A stretch of 64,000 bases of DNA from contig OZ023207.1 in NCBI GenBank assembly GCA_963995525.1, positions 36,067,792 to 36,131,791 on the forward strand. The letters are read 5' to 3'. Position 1 is the first letter of the stretch; each line of letters begins with the position of its first letter. The stretch comes from Escarpia spicata (Eukaryota > Annelida > Polychaeta > Sabellida > Siboglinidae). The notes beneath the pieces were generated by a model. It saw only the letters and a program-made list of their open reading frames with translations, was not told the DNA's origin and searched no databases. Shown one piece after another: positions 12,530-23,534 of this stretch. A program made the position numbers and the translations under genes.

Positions 12530-14060
12530 CGAAATTGCCATTTGTATCAAAGCTTGTTGAAACAGTTATCGCAAGACAACTCAACAATCACCTTGATATG
12601 AACACTTTGCGTTTCAATCAGCATACCGCCATGGCCACTCGACGGAGACGGCGCTCCTGTGAGTCAAGAATGACATCGCCCCGGCGCTGAATAGAAAGTG
12701 CAAGACTGTCCAACGCATTCGACACAATTGATCATGATTTATTGATGACTCGACTGAAGCATTCGTTCAGCATCACAGATTCGGCACTTGCATGGCTGCA
12801 GCCATACATCGCTGAACGTTATCAGAGAGTCGCCTTGGACAGCGCAACGTCAACTGATTGTGTTTTGAAATATGGCGTCCCCTTGGGCCAATATTATACT
12901 GCATATACTCAAGACCTATCGGCGACATCGTTGCACAACGCGGCATGCAATACCATTGTTATGCGGACACGACAATGGAGCAGGACAAACCCACCACTGC
13001 AGCCATAACGAAGATAGAACAATGTGTAGCCGAGGTGACCGTTTGAAAGAAGTTAAACACCGAGAAGTCGGTGGCAGTCATCTTCCTCACCTCAAAACAA
13101 CGAAACGATTTGCCATCTGATATTTCCGTGACAATTGGCGGAAATCGGGTTGTGCCGAAGTCATATGTGCGTAACCTAGGAGTCATACCTGACAGCGGTC
13201 TTACTATGGAAGCACAGGTTGCACAGATAGCAAAGTCGTGCTACCACCAGATTTGCAACATTGGACATATTCGGCTAAGCATCACTGCTGATGCGTGCAA
13301 AATCCTGGTGCACACGCTCGTGACTTCACTCCTCGATTATGCAAATTCATTACTATATGGCCTTCCGCAAACGACGCTGCAGCGCAACGTGTATAAAACT
13401 ACACAGCCCGCCTCGTCTGCGGTACGAGGAAATACTACCATTTCACTCCAGTGCTGCAACACCTGCATCGGTTACCTATCTGTGTGCGCCCGGCATATAA
13501 AGTGCTTCAGTTTGTGTACTCTGTGATGCATGACATGGCACCGAGATATCTCCGGAGTTACTGAAACGACGTCAACCGATTCGGCAACTGAGATCTGCGT
13601 CTTTGTCGCTATTGTCAGTACCGGTTTCGCAGACGGTCACTCACGGTGATCGCCGTTTTGATGTAGCTGCTGTCTGTCTATGGAACAGATTGCCGGACTG
13701 TGTCAGGATGGCAAAGACACAACCACAGTTCAAAACACTTCTTAAAACACACCTTTTTTAGAGTAGCGTTACCCATATTTTATGTAATTATTATTATTAC
13801 TTTACAATAATTTATTACCTTTCAATTAACTTATTAATTTGTTCTATTCTTTAATACTGATCATATAATTTGTTACCGTTTGTACATGGAGGTTTAATAA
13901 TTTATGTAATTAATGTTTTAATTATTATTTTATGGTATACGTCTTAGAATGTTTATATATATAATATAATTCTAACTAGTTACGTGTACATGCATGTAAA
14001 GCGCCTGGGAGCAATCTGATTGATTCGGGCACTATACAAATAAATTGTATTATTATTGTT
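12530..14060 (+). pseudogene. 5'-truncated L2/CR1-like LINE with 3' tail
   Basis: RT blocks in order: LPFVSKLVETVIARQLNNHL (12540), LSNAFDTIDHDLLMTRL (12708, palm motif A), GVPLG (12880), a degenerate CYADT at about 12957 instead of YADD, SDISVTIGGN, SYVRNLGVIPDSGLTM, CYHQICNIGHIRLSI, VTSLLDYANSLLYGLP, then a frame change. Several frameshifts and the lost catalytic aspartate show it is inactive. The 3' end has GTAAAGCGCCTGGGAGC, GGGCACTATACAAATAAAT and a short (ATT)n tail, typical of this group. It starts inside the RT, as expected for incomplete reverse transcription. Confidence 0.85.
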
Positions 14061-14139
14061 TTTAATAGGTTCAGGAATTTACTTTCTGGCCTGTTCTAAT
14101 TGTGTTGCTTAACGACCTCTTAAGGTGGATGAAGTAGCA

Positions 14140-14650
14140 AGGAGTTACAGATTAGGGTGCAAGCAGGAGCACCACTGAAGAAACACCATCTAAAGGAAAT
14201 GTGTTGGAAGCCTTACCGTACCAGCCTATTATACGTGTTGGGAACTCTGGCACTGACAGAGAGACAGGAGTAGAACTTACAGGTAGCAGAATACAACTGC
14301 TTCAGAAGAATATACTACGGGACAGACACACTAGAAGACGAAATAATTGAGAGAAGGGATTGGCCTGAAGAAACATAAAAAAATTTAAATTTTGGAAGCA
14401 GATTGACAAGGGAAAGATATGTGGTGAACAAAAAAACGGCAAAGAGAGGATGGGAAAGGGAAGATTGCGATAGAAGGAGAAAAAGAATACAAAAACTAAT
14501 ATGGAAAGAGGGCATAAAGAGATCATTTGAAAATTGAAAATACCATCATCTGAGAATGGAAGACCATCGCAGAAGACTAGGGGATATGGACAGATGTAGT
14601 AAAAAGGTCAGAACACGCTACCACGAAATATGAACCGTATCCGCAATGGA
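14140..14650 (+). pseudogene. RT C-terminal relic of another LINE
   Basis: Translated blocks TSLLYVLGTLALTERQE, LQVAEYNCFRRIYYG and LEDEIIERRD parallel the region LLYGSE-W-LT-RQE, L--AEMR-LRR--G of RTE-like LINE proteins. The sequence decays into a purine-rich stretch by 14650. Only the post-RT segment is left. Confidence 0.5.
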
Positions 14651-14717
14651 GTATGCGGGAGAAGAGAATAACACAATTACAATGGTGACACCAATATTGA
14701 CGGCGTTAAATACTCAC

Positions 14718-15392
14718 CTCTGCTCCACTGGCACTCATCTTCACGGCGTTGATGTCCTGTAAGCAGAACATAGCGATGTCCTCACGATGAGAGTAGAACT
14801 TCGTTACGCGTTTCATCCAGCGGTATGCGTAAGGCGACAAATCGATATCATCTTCAACGAACAGTGCTAACTCATCGCTGCTGTCTTGACCACGTAACAT
14901 GGGCTGCCAAGTATCTAGCCACTGTCCGTATACACCAACGTGTTTGCTGTGTACATGTACCATGCGCACACCGTTCTTCCATTTGAAGCTTTTGGAGATA
15001 CGATATGTTTCCTCGTCAACACTGTTGTCCTTGTTTCTATCGATCCAAATATCTAGTTGAGAGGTCATTTCGTCGTCGACGATTAGGTCGTCAATCCGCG
15101 TTAGGCATTGGCGCAACGAGCCTGGGCGGGCATGTGTGAGGAGAAGGACTCTGAATTCGATCAGACTTGACTGAGAAACACGTTCTGTCGTAGAGTTACG
15201 ACGTTTTACGCGAAAAGTCGTCAGAAATACAATAATTATAATCGTCATGCATAGGAAGAGAAACACCGTTTTTAACAAGCGGATCGCAATCCATCTTGAA
15301 ATGGTCACCATGTCCTTTTTTTCACATTTACTTTGTTGCCCCGATGCACAAATGTACGACTTTTCACACCGTTGCATGTTGTTGTAAGGCAT
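14718..15392 (-). CDS. exon of a type II membrane glycosyltransferase-like protein
   Basis: The only host coding exon with strong support. It is 675 nt (225 codons, phase 0 at both ends). The acceptor TTCTATTCACAG sits directly before the first ATG and the donor GAG|GTGAGT directly after codon 225. The protein has a short basic N-terminus, one membrane segment at about residues 34-60 (WIAIRLL...VFLTTF), a stem, then a GT-A-like fold beginning EFRVLLLTHARPGSLRQC (79-96) and an acidic FVEDDIDLS motif (178-186) in the position of a DXD metal-binding motif. This suggests a Golgi enzyme transferring a sugar from a nucleotide donor; substrate unknown. Met28 (MVTISRW) is an alternative start. No stops or frameshifts. 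The C-terminal half must lie in further exons, not recognised here. Confidence 0.75.
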
Positions 15393-16215
15393 CTGTGAAT
15401 AGAACAGGAAATTTAAATATTAAATATGTTGTGCTTAACAATACATCATTAAACATAATATTCGCTTAGGTGAGATAAGAAGATAAATAAATAACAGGGA
15501 TTTTGCTACAAACTGCATACTGTAATGTTGCATGTCACCAATTCACCTACCATTAACTAATAGACAAACCTTTTAAGGAATAATTGTAAAGACATATTCA
15601 TAGGTGTGCTTAATAAGCTATTCCAGTTTGATGAGCAATGATAATTCATAATGCATAATGTCTTAATTATTGTCACTTACCACTGTATTATTTATCCATG
15701 GTAATTGTAGGTGTACTGTATATATAACAATTGTTTTTTTTTATTATTATGTTATTATGTTATTATTATAACATCGTTTATCAAGAATTAAATTAATCTT
15801 CAAACAGTAGCCGCAGAATACCCTGCAAAATTCGTACCCCTTTACAAAGAACACATTACTATTCACTTTTTATTTTTTTATTAACTTGATGCAATTTAGA
15901 AATGTTTTGATGACATGATTTCAGAAACAGAAATATACAGCATTACAAAAGCATGGCGCCGTTACCATAAGCGGTAAGCGCAAAACCAGGTAGGGATAGT
16001 TTTTTTCAGCAAAAGCTAATAACGAGATCCAGCGGTAGTTGCTGCAATCTTATTCGACTCCTTTATCTTTGTATAAGTTCACAATCAATGCATATTTGTA
16101 GTCATGAGGCAGTTAACCAGACTCCCAATAGCGCCTATATAATAAATGCATGTCAAGCAGATTGTAAGTCAGTGTATTTCCCCCGTACATATATACCTCA
16201 GCCGGGATTCCATTG
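15393..16215. other. presumed upstream intron or flank of the glycosyltransferase exon
   Basis: AT-rich, no reading frame. The polypyrimidine-like TTTCCTGTTCTATTCACAG (minus) at its left edge is the acceptor for the exon. A short ATT/ATG-rich run lies near 15730-15775. Confidence 0.45.
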
Positions 16216-16300
16216 AATAATAATAATAATAATAATAACAAGATAACTTCTATTGCGCCTAAATCCTTGGAAACCAAGCTTAGAGGCGCATCAAAACAAA
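16216..16300 (-). repeat. 3' tail of a SINE or truncated LINE, minus orientation
   Basis: Minus strand reads TGCGCCTCTAAGC, then TTTAGGCGCAATAGAAG, ending in (TTA)n. This is the GCGC...GCGC-plus-trinucleotide tail also seen at 14000-14060, 24050-24125 and 34450-34520. Confidence 0.6.
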
Positions 16301-16811
16301 AGGGTTGGTCAATCTCAAAATCCATAAGTAGTTTTTCAGTTGTCAACAGATGGGTCAGGGCGCTAGGGAGCTACGGTGGATAAGCCTTATTGTTTGCAAT
16401 TGAAGCAATCGTTTATTCAACCTCTTGTTTCGTCGGCATTTCATACAACTCGTTGATATAGCTGTTGGTGATTGCAAAGTCAAACTCTGCACACAGTGAC
16501 ATAAGTTAAATCCCCATTTCCATTGTACTCTCGGTCTTCCTAACACCCGGTTCCAAGTAACATGTGCATGTCATCATAAGACGGTCTGAGATCGCCTTTG
16601 TTTGGTCAATTATGTTCTCTATCAGACGTTTGACGAGTGTAAATCTATATGCTTTTTCCTGCAGCTCTCCCCCTATCCGAATCTTATTTCTGACACTGCA
16701 GCAACGTCATTGTTGTACATCTACGTGCTCTTTTGTTGTTTGAGTCAATTAGTGCTCTTACCGGTAGTCAGTTTTTCTCTTACTTTTGTTGTTCGACCAC
16801 ATGTAGTAGTC
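16301..16811. other. no gene seen
   Basis: Short open frames only (for example 16602-16853 plus), none with a recognisable domain. Confidence 0.4.
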
Positions 16812-17176
16812 ATGCTAACCGGGATGTGCCAGGACTTACAATATAGTTTTTGAAAACGTATTCTCAGTATTAACAATGAGCTGATAAAATGTATGTACAA
16901 TTGTACATATATTGTTAATGGACCAATGTGGACTAGCTTGGCCTAATCTCTGTATATTATAAAACGGTGATTTTACATCAGGTTTTATATATTTATTTAA
17001 TTATTTGTTATATATTTTAGCTTATTTCTTAACTTTATTTAAGTTATTATCTTATTTTATTTTAATATAGATATATATATATATATATATATTTCTAGCT
17101 TATTTACGTTTATAAAGCTATGTATTTGTCATAACTTTTTTTATGCTAACCGGGATGTGCCAGGACTTACAATATA
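16812..17176. repeat. exact 34-bp direct repeat flanking about 300 bp
   Basis: ATGCTAACCGGGATGTGCCA followed by GGACTTACAATATA is present identically at 16812-16845 and 17143-17176. The flanks differ and the interval between is AT-rich with a (TA)n run near 17068. Identity over 34 mixed-composition bases implies a recent local duplication or a recombination or insertion footprint. Confidence 0.85.
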
Positions 17177-18525
17177 TATATATACACTTTATATATATAT
17201 ATATTGTATTGTATATATGTATTTTTTTTTAATCGCATGATTTGCAAACTTCATTGAAACATTGCGCAAATAAAACTGAACAATTTACATATTTTGTGTT
17301 TTGGTTAAAAGTGACCGCGTCCTGTGTTCTATCCGTGATATTCTCAAGACGAATTGTGTGCATGCGTCGGTACCTAGGAATATAGGTCACTTCGCCATAT
17401 TATTTTCCTGTTTATATGGCGTTTGTTTCTCCACAAATTCGGTAGAAGAAATGTTGCATGTCAACGATTGGTACGTATCTGATCTTATGAACAGTAACTG
17501 TGATGATGAAGTGTTGCCATTCAGCAATTGCACATATGTTACTTCGTAAAACCTAACCTAGCGTAGGCATTTATCGGGAAACGTCAAACATCAGACTCAG
17601 GGTCAGTGAATATTGCAGCGTATGTTGATGCAAACTGGGTCGCTCCGGGCACGAGCGCTCGAGTCGTTCATGGAATGGGTATACTATTATAATAAACTAT
17701 TATAATACTCAAGCGCTCGTTGCTCCGGGTATACTAGTAATGGCGAGAGCATAAATCGTGAGTACTAATGATGTTATGCCATTTTAACACAACAAACTGA
17801 TAACATTATTCCGTAAGATATTTATGTATTAAATCTCTAATACCTATCCCGTCAAAAAAGTTAGGAACATTGTTTGGAATGAAATACTTATGAAAATATA
17901 CCGCCTGAATACAAATATACAAAAAAACAAAGACGCCAATGTAAAAAAACCGTGCGTTCTATTTGCATTATGTAAATAGCTCTATGGCCAGAACGTGTCA
18001 TTTGAATGAGTGCGAGATCAGACAGTGTATTAAAATAGGCTAATAGAGTTAAATTAAGAACACGATGTTTAGTGACACGGTTTTTGATCTGACACGAATA
18101 TTCTACTTGCGGATATACTTTGTAGGCCTTGCTAAGTTGCCTGTTTTTGAGTTTGGGCTTTCTTTTTTGTAGGCTTTGGTAATGTGACAGGTCTATGCTA
18201 TTATAAAGAAAATACCTTTCTTGCAATGGCTAGGCCTATGTATTATTTATAAGGCTATTGTCTGACCTATGCTGACTGTATAGTCTTATATACAAGTTCA
18301 AGTGATACATACAGTAGCTATTATGTTTACACCTCATAACTTTGAGCACAGAACAGTCAGCGTAATAACTAGTCCCTGGCCTGCTGTAGTCCGCAAATTA
18401 GATAGAGCACTCCATACACTGATACAGTGCCCCTGCATTTCGAGACCTCCCCGTAAAATCATTTATTGGCCTAAAAGTGATGGTAATTATGCAATGTTAT
18501 ACTACAGCATTCTAAATAAGTGTAC
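17177..18525. other. no gene seen
   Basis: AT-rich. ACGAGCGCTCGAGT near 17652 is mirrored with one mismatch by ACTCAAGCGCTCGT near 17700, around a palindromic TATTATAATA-type core. Otherwise nothing supported. Confidence 0.4.
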
Positions 18526-18740
18526 AGGTCGAAATAACAACATAGGGTGGACATGCCTCGAATTTTAATAAGAATACAAGTCGGAATAACATAGCATAGC
18601 CATAGGGCGGAAATTTATCGAATTTATAATAAGAGACAGGGCATAATAAGAGTATAGGGCGGAAAGTTCTTGGAATTATAATAAAAGTACACCTTGGAAT
18701 AATAGTGTAAGCCAGTAACAATGTGGAATTAAGTTGCAAT
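18526..18740. repeat. degenerate tandem repeat, unit about 55-60 bp
   Basis: Four units share the pattern TCGGAATAA...ATAGGGCGGAAATTTATCGAATTTATAATAAGA, with indels. Related units recur near 19370-19500 (TATAAGGTGGAA, CCGAATAAGACTGTATAGG), so the array was once longer or is dispersed. Confidence 0.6.
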
Positions 18741-20027
18741 ATGTGTATTTATAATTTAATTGGTGTCTTTTTGACAATGCAACAACATATTTATATGCAA
18801 ACAGGAGTTGGCTACATCAAACAAACAAATGAAATATATATATAATTGTTAGTATTAAATTAATAGAAACAATGCCAAATTCTGCGGGATACTCTTTAAC
18901 ATGATGTAGTTAATTCCGCCAAGCCCAAATACATAAATGCAGTGATCCACTATGGCTTGTCACGTGAATTGGTCGCGTCGCAAATTTTCCCGCGAAACGT
19001 GTTAATCATGCTTTATCGCCCAGCCCTAAACTGCGAGATTCGCAATTTACTAGCAATATACTAACGTCCTGACCACAACAATATGCCAATAAAACATAAC
19101 AAACCTTTATACTTTACACACAGGTTCCATAAATACTCCTTTTGTGCATACGTTTAGTTTTTCGATTTGTTAGTAAAAAGATCGGTATCTGCCACGATGG
19201 GCGTGGTGACCGGCGTAAACAGCGTCGCCGTACGTAAGAACGAAGAGCACTGCGCGTTCGGCTTCGTCGATTCACCGGCAAGAATATTTATATACAGTGT
19301 ATATATACATATTTCTCAGAACATTGTATCGGTGATGCAAATAAATACATGTAGTGCCTAATACAAATCGTATAAGGTGGAATCAACAACAGTAAATAAC
19401 GTTGACCAAAATAAAAAAACATATACGGTGGAACGGCCAACATTAAATAAGTACAGACCCGAATAAGACTGTATAGGCTGGCATTTTTTGTTCAAATAAA
19501 TAGTCGTACATATACGCTTATTTGGAATACAATAGTAGGCTGCTTGTATTGTGTTTGCGCTAAAATTAGTATTTCATTATAGGATGTTGCACTAATATAA
19601 ATTGAAGCACTAATGCATGGTTTGAGTCAGTTGCTGTTTGCTAGTTTGAATGCATAATGATCAATATAACACAATATTTAGACAGTGCCATTCATGTTTG
19701 TGTTTAAACCTCTGTGATATGAAATTGGGTTAATGAAAACCATCAATGTGCTTGCTAAGATTTTGTTAAATAAGCTCTCGTCATAGCTAATGTAATTGAT
19801 CACAATTATCAAACATTGGTCATACAATTATTATTTATGTCCACCCATAAAACAACACATTGAGATACAGCGGTCATCATATTAATGTAGGAAATACCCT
19901 ACGTATGAATCTTTGTACTTTATATCATACTTGACTTTCGTTTTCAATTCTCAATCAAGTTTGCGTCTATTCAGTAAAAGGATGACCGATATGAGCCACA
20001 TTTATTGACATTCTTGTTTGATTGCAG
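18741..20027. other. no gene supported
   Basis: Contains further degenerate units of the preceding array (19370-19500). A small GC-richer frame (19167-19361) has no recognisable domain. Confidence 0.4.
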
Positions 20028-20162
20028 ATGAAGGAAAGTATTGCTGAAAGAAGACAAGATGCTCCGGAAAATCACAATTTACTCACCAGATTCAATGCAC
20101 ATGGCTGGTATCTGGATAAAATGTTAGTGCATATTAGTGAAGAAGATTTTCTAAACTTCTGA
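20028..20162 (+). CDS. candidate 44-codon terminal exon, unknown protein
   Basis: The acceptor-like CTTGTTTGATTGCAG ends at 20027 and is followed by an open frame starting MKESIAERRQDAPENHNLL and ending HISEEDFLNF then TGA. Composition is mixed and charged, unlike the surrounding AT-rich noise. No domain recognised. The bases right after the stop belong to a dispersed repeat that recurs near 39215, so part of it may be repeat-derived. No upstream exon found. Confidence 0.3.
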   Translation: MKESIAERRQDAPENHNLLTRFNAHGWYLDKMLVHISEEDFLNF

Positions 20163-20620
20163 CCTTTGTTATTCTGTTATTAAAATGAATATCCCATTTA
20201 CAATTTTTTAGGGATAAGACTTGGTCTTAGCTGTCAGGAAAGACAAACTTGGCATGTTTCATCAAGATTTGCCACTTCTGTAGCTATTTGAAGACCTGAA
20301 ATGTGATGTGAAACCACCCATGAAAACTAACTTTCGGTAATGATCGTGCTCTTTGAAATGCAAAATGCAGTAATAGTACCGCTGCTGGCACCACCTTGCG
20401 GATATTGTCTAGATAACAATTTACTGTATCGTTTTCCATAATTTGAGCTACTTTTGTTTCGTTGGCGAAGTCGGGCATTTTTTTATAATCATGTAAGCCT
20501 TCCTAACACTGCAGACGAAGGGTTGAAATAACGTGATATTCACAATCGCGTAGCCGTCTGTAGCCACCGGAAAGGGTTAAAACAACAAAGCGCGCTCCGA
20601 TGTCTGAATTGACGTCTTCG

Positions 20621-21414
20621 AGAATCGCTCACTTCGGCTTTGCGCTCGCAGTGGCCGGGTTGGCCTTGTTCCGTAGCATCTACGTGTTGCCTATCTTAGA
20701 GTTGCACACGCGTGACGAGTATGCAATCTGGGCGTTAGTCCACCGCTGGTACTTTATGCTACGTATGTCTTATGATAAATCAATAGACGCGCACCCAAGT
20801 CCTTGCACTCGCGCAGTGCGCGTCTATTGGGGATAATACGGTAGGTATGTTAATATAAAAACATTTGACGACAGCATTTCAAAGCTAAAAATAAAAAAAA
20901 TACAGGGATATATATGGAGGCTTCCTTTTTTATATTGATTATATACCCCAAGGTATATTTGGGTGAATAAAACTAACACTTCACTTCTACCCATTGGTGA
21001 GTTATTGACGTGAGAACGTGACATTGTATTTCAAAAGACATTAGTTTTTAGTTTAAACATTTTTTTTATCTACCACGGAACCTTACCTCACTTGATTTAT
21101 ATAAATATAAATTTAACAAACATAAGTCATAGAAAATTTATTTTGGGAAAACTGAAGAAAATCCCATCCCCATATGTCTGTCACACACTATTTTCCAAAT
21201 AAGTAAGGTGAGAAAATATGCTATGTACAGTGCTTGACCGATTGGCAATTCACAAATACAAAATTATTAATCAGTGAGTTGCAGTTACAAACTAATTATT
21301 AAAATTCCGTCCTTCAAAACGTATATCACACTGTGAATGGCGAAGACGTATCGTATGTATTAATGTTTACCATGATATTTTATCGTCTGCTATTGTACAT
21401 CGCATGGTAATAGT
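20621..21414. repeat. R1 repeat, copy 1
   Basis: About 794 bp, matching 31726-32521 at high identity. Parts of it (and the preceding 20150-20330) also recur in diverged form at 39215-39960. Begins with a GC-richer 220 bp (CTTTGCGCTCGCAGTGGCCGG), then AT-rich. No convincing protein: the 78-codon frame at 20600-20836 is broken in copy 2. Confidence 0.8.
20781..20829. repeat. perfect 14-bp hairpin inside R1
   Basis: CAATAGACGCGCAC (20781-20794) pairs perfectly with GTGCGCGTCTATTG (20816-20829), loop 21 nt. The same arms are intact in the second R1 copy at 31884-31932, although the loop has changed. Confidence 0.8.
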
Positions 21415-21739
21415 GATTTACAACTGCAATAAAGATACTTGCATCAGTATTTTAGTCAAGCTAACAAGATGGCTGACGAGGTGTAGACAAGTCTGTGTTG
21501 TTCCCGATATTTCCATTGCACATTGTGGTTAGGAAACAACGATACGACCAATTGCCTCGTAAGCAGAACTATGATGCCGGCGAGCAATATACAAGCTCTT
21601 TAAAGTGAGTGAACATCTTCAACGGAAAGTCTCGTAAACGCATTGATTATCGCTACGCATCGCTAACTTCGCTGACTCGACGCACGCCAGTGACTGGCAG
21701 CCCTTGCATGTATTACGCAATACCCTGTCTTACGTAAGA

Positions 21740-22457
21740 CTCGACAATGGACATGCCTAGGCCTAGAAGATAAGCTTCGTGTCCACTGACGATGACCATT
21801 TGGCACCCAGGATAATAAAAATTTTCAATGACTCGGCGGTTTTACACAAGATGAAATATATGCTGTTCCCGGGTGAACTATCGGACCAAATTCGAGAAAT
21901 TCACGTTACATTAAAGACACTGCAAACTCAGCTAAAGGAAAAGTACAAGAAGATTCAAAGCCTGGAGGATAAAATTGCCAATCTTGAAGTGCAAACATAT
22001 TAAAACGAACAGTACAGTCGTATGACTAATCTACGAGTAAGTGGTCTAGTGGAAAATTATCAAGGGGAAGACCTGGAGGAAAAGGTGATGACACTCTTCA
22101 ATGAACACATAGACATTTCTCCTCCCATTGATGTCTGCGACATAGAAAGAGTTCACAGAATTGGGCGAACTCTAGACAACAAAGCCAGACCGCAACAATT
22201 CATCGTACGTTTCCGCAGCGAGAGAACGCGCGACGCAGTCTTGAAACTGCGAACTGCACTGAAATCGCTGAACGACGGATAATCAAAACAAGATCTACAT
22301 AAATGAGGACTTAACATATCTGCGCACTCAAGCGAGACAACTGAAAAAATACAACAAGATAAGTGACTGTTGGACATTCAATGGAAAGGTACTGATCAAG
22401 GACAAGAACAACGTTGTTCACATAATGAGTGCATGATTGATCTCCACAAATACAAGT
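21740..22457 (+). pseudogene. LINE ORF1 relic (coiled coil plus RRM-like/CTD domain)
   Basis: Heptad-like IREIHVTLKTLQTQLKEKY...LEDKIANLEVQT (about 21890-22000) is followed, after an in-frame TAA, by NEQYSRMTNLRVSGLVEN, then ERVHRIGRT, then FIVRFRSERTRDAVLK. After a frame change come IYINEDLTYLRTQARQL, CWTFNGKVLIKD and MIDLHKYK-stop. This is the usual layout of ORF1 proteins that bind LINE RNA. One nonsense codon and two frameshifts inactivate it. It lies about 1.1 kb upstream of ORF2, separated by a tandem repeat, as in the second unit. Confidence 0.85.
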
Positions 22458-22492
22458 AATGTGTATCATTAACTCCGGGGCCACTCACCCGA

Positions 22493-23100
22493 CTTGGACA
22501 TTTAAAATAGTAAGTTATTTTATACTGAGTTGTCAAAATACATTTTTTGCAGTGCTAATATGACATAAATTGTGTTAAAAATGTATTTTTATATTATTAT
22601 TTAAGAGTTCAATAAATGACTGTATTTTTTGGTATTGTCCAGTTTAAAAAAAAATGAAATGGCTAAATAGTCTGACCAACATATTTGTTTGTTGTGTAGA
22701 CCAATATATTTATTCCGACTTGGACATTTAAAATAGTAGGTTATTTTTACACTGAGTTGTAAGAGTACATTATTTTTGGCAATGCAAATATGACTTTAGT
22801 TCACATAAATTGTGTAAATATTTCTTTGTTATGCATTTTTATGTTATTATTTATGTATACCATCAATAACTATTGTCTGACCAATATATTTACTCCGACT
22901 TCGATATTTAAAATATTAAGTTATTTTTACACTGAGTTGTAAACGTAAATTTTTGGGCAATGCCAATATGGATTTAGTTCACATAAATTATGTAAATATT
23001 TTTTTCATGAATTTGTATGTTATTATTTATGTGTACACCTTGTACTATGTATTGCCCAGTTATGAAATGGTTAAATTGTCTGACCAATTATATGTATTGC
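22493..23100 (+). repeat. inter-ORF tandem repeat of the LINE, 3 units
   Basis: Units of about 180-225 bp begin CCGACTTGGACATTTAAAAT at about 22492, 22716 and 22897 and contain ACTGAGTTGTAA, CAATATGA and TAGTTCACATAAATTGTG. Unit 2 of the duplication has about four units here (33778-34660). Confidence 0.75.
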
Positions 23101-23534
23101 TGTGATAAACACTCTTAAGTCAACATTATATCAGGCATTTAATTCATTATATTGATCTTGCTCTCATTTCAATGTATGTTTATGTTGGTTAAAACACCTA
23201 CAATGTATATGGTGTAAAATGCATTAGAATGTTGGTTAAAATGCATTAGAATGCATTAGCTCCTACCACTAGTAATACAGTTTTTGTCAAATGGTCCTGA
23301 TTTTTTTCTACCGCATCACTTTCTTTCTTGTATTTTTTTCTAAACATAATCTGGTTTCTCTATCTCTGACACTTTAAGTAGCTACTTATCATGCACCGCA
23401 GCTTTACATAAACAAAAGACAAATATATATAAAATAAAATATTGTAACTCAAACACTAAAAGCACACACTCTTACTGAAGCATTACTGCACATTGGAAAT
23501 TTGCTGATCTCATTAACATTTAAAGTACAGATAA

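Noticed and set aside
20600..20836. 78-codon GC-richer frame that looked like a host exon
   Set aside because: Part of the R1 repeat; the second copy at 31726 carries frame-breaking changes.
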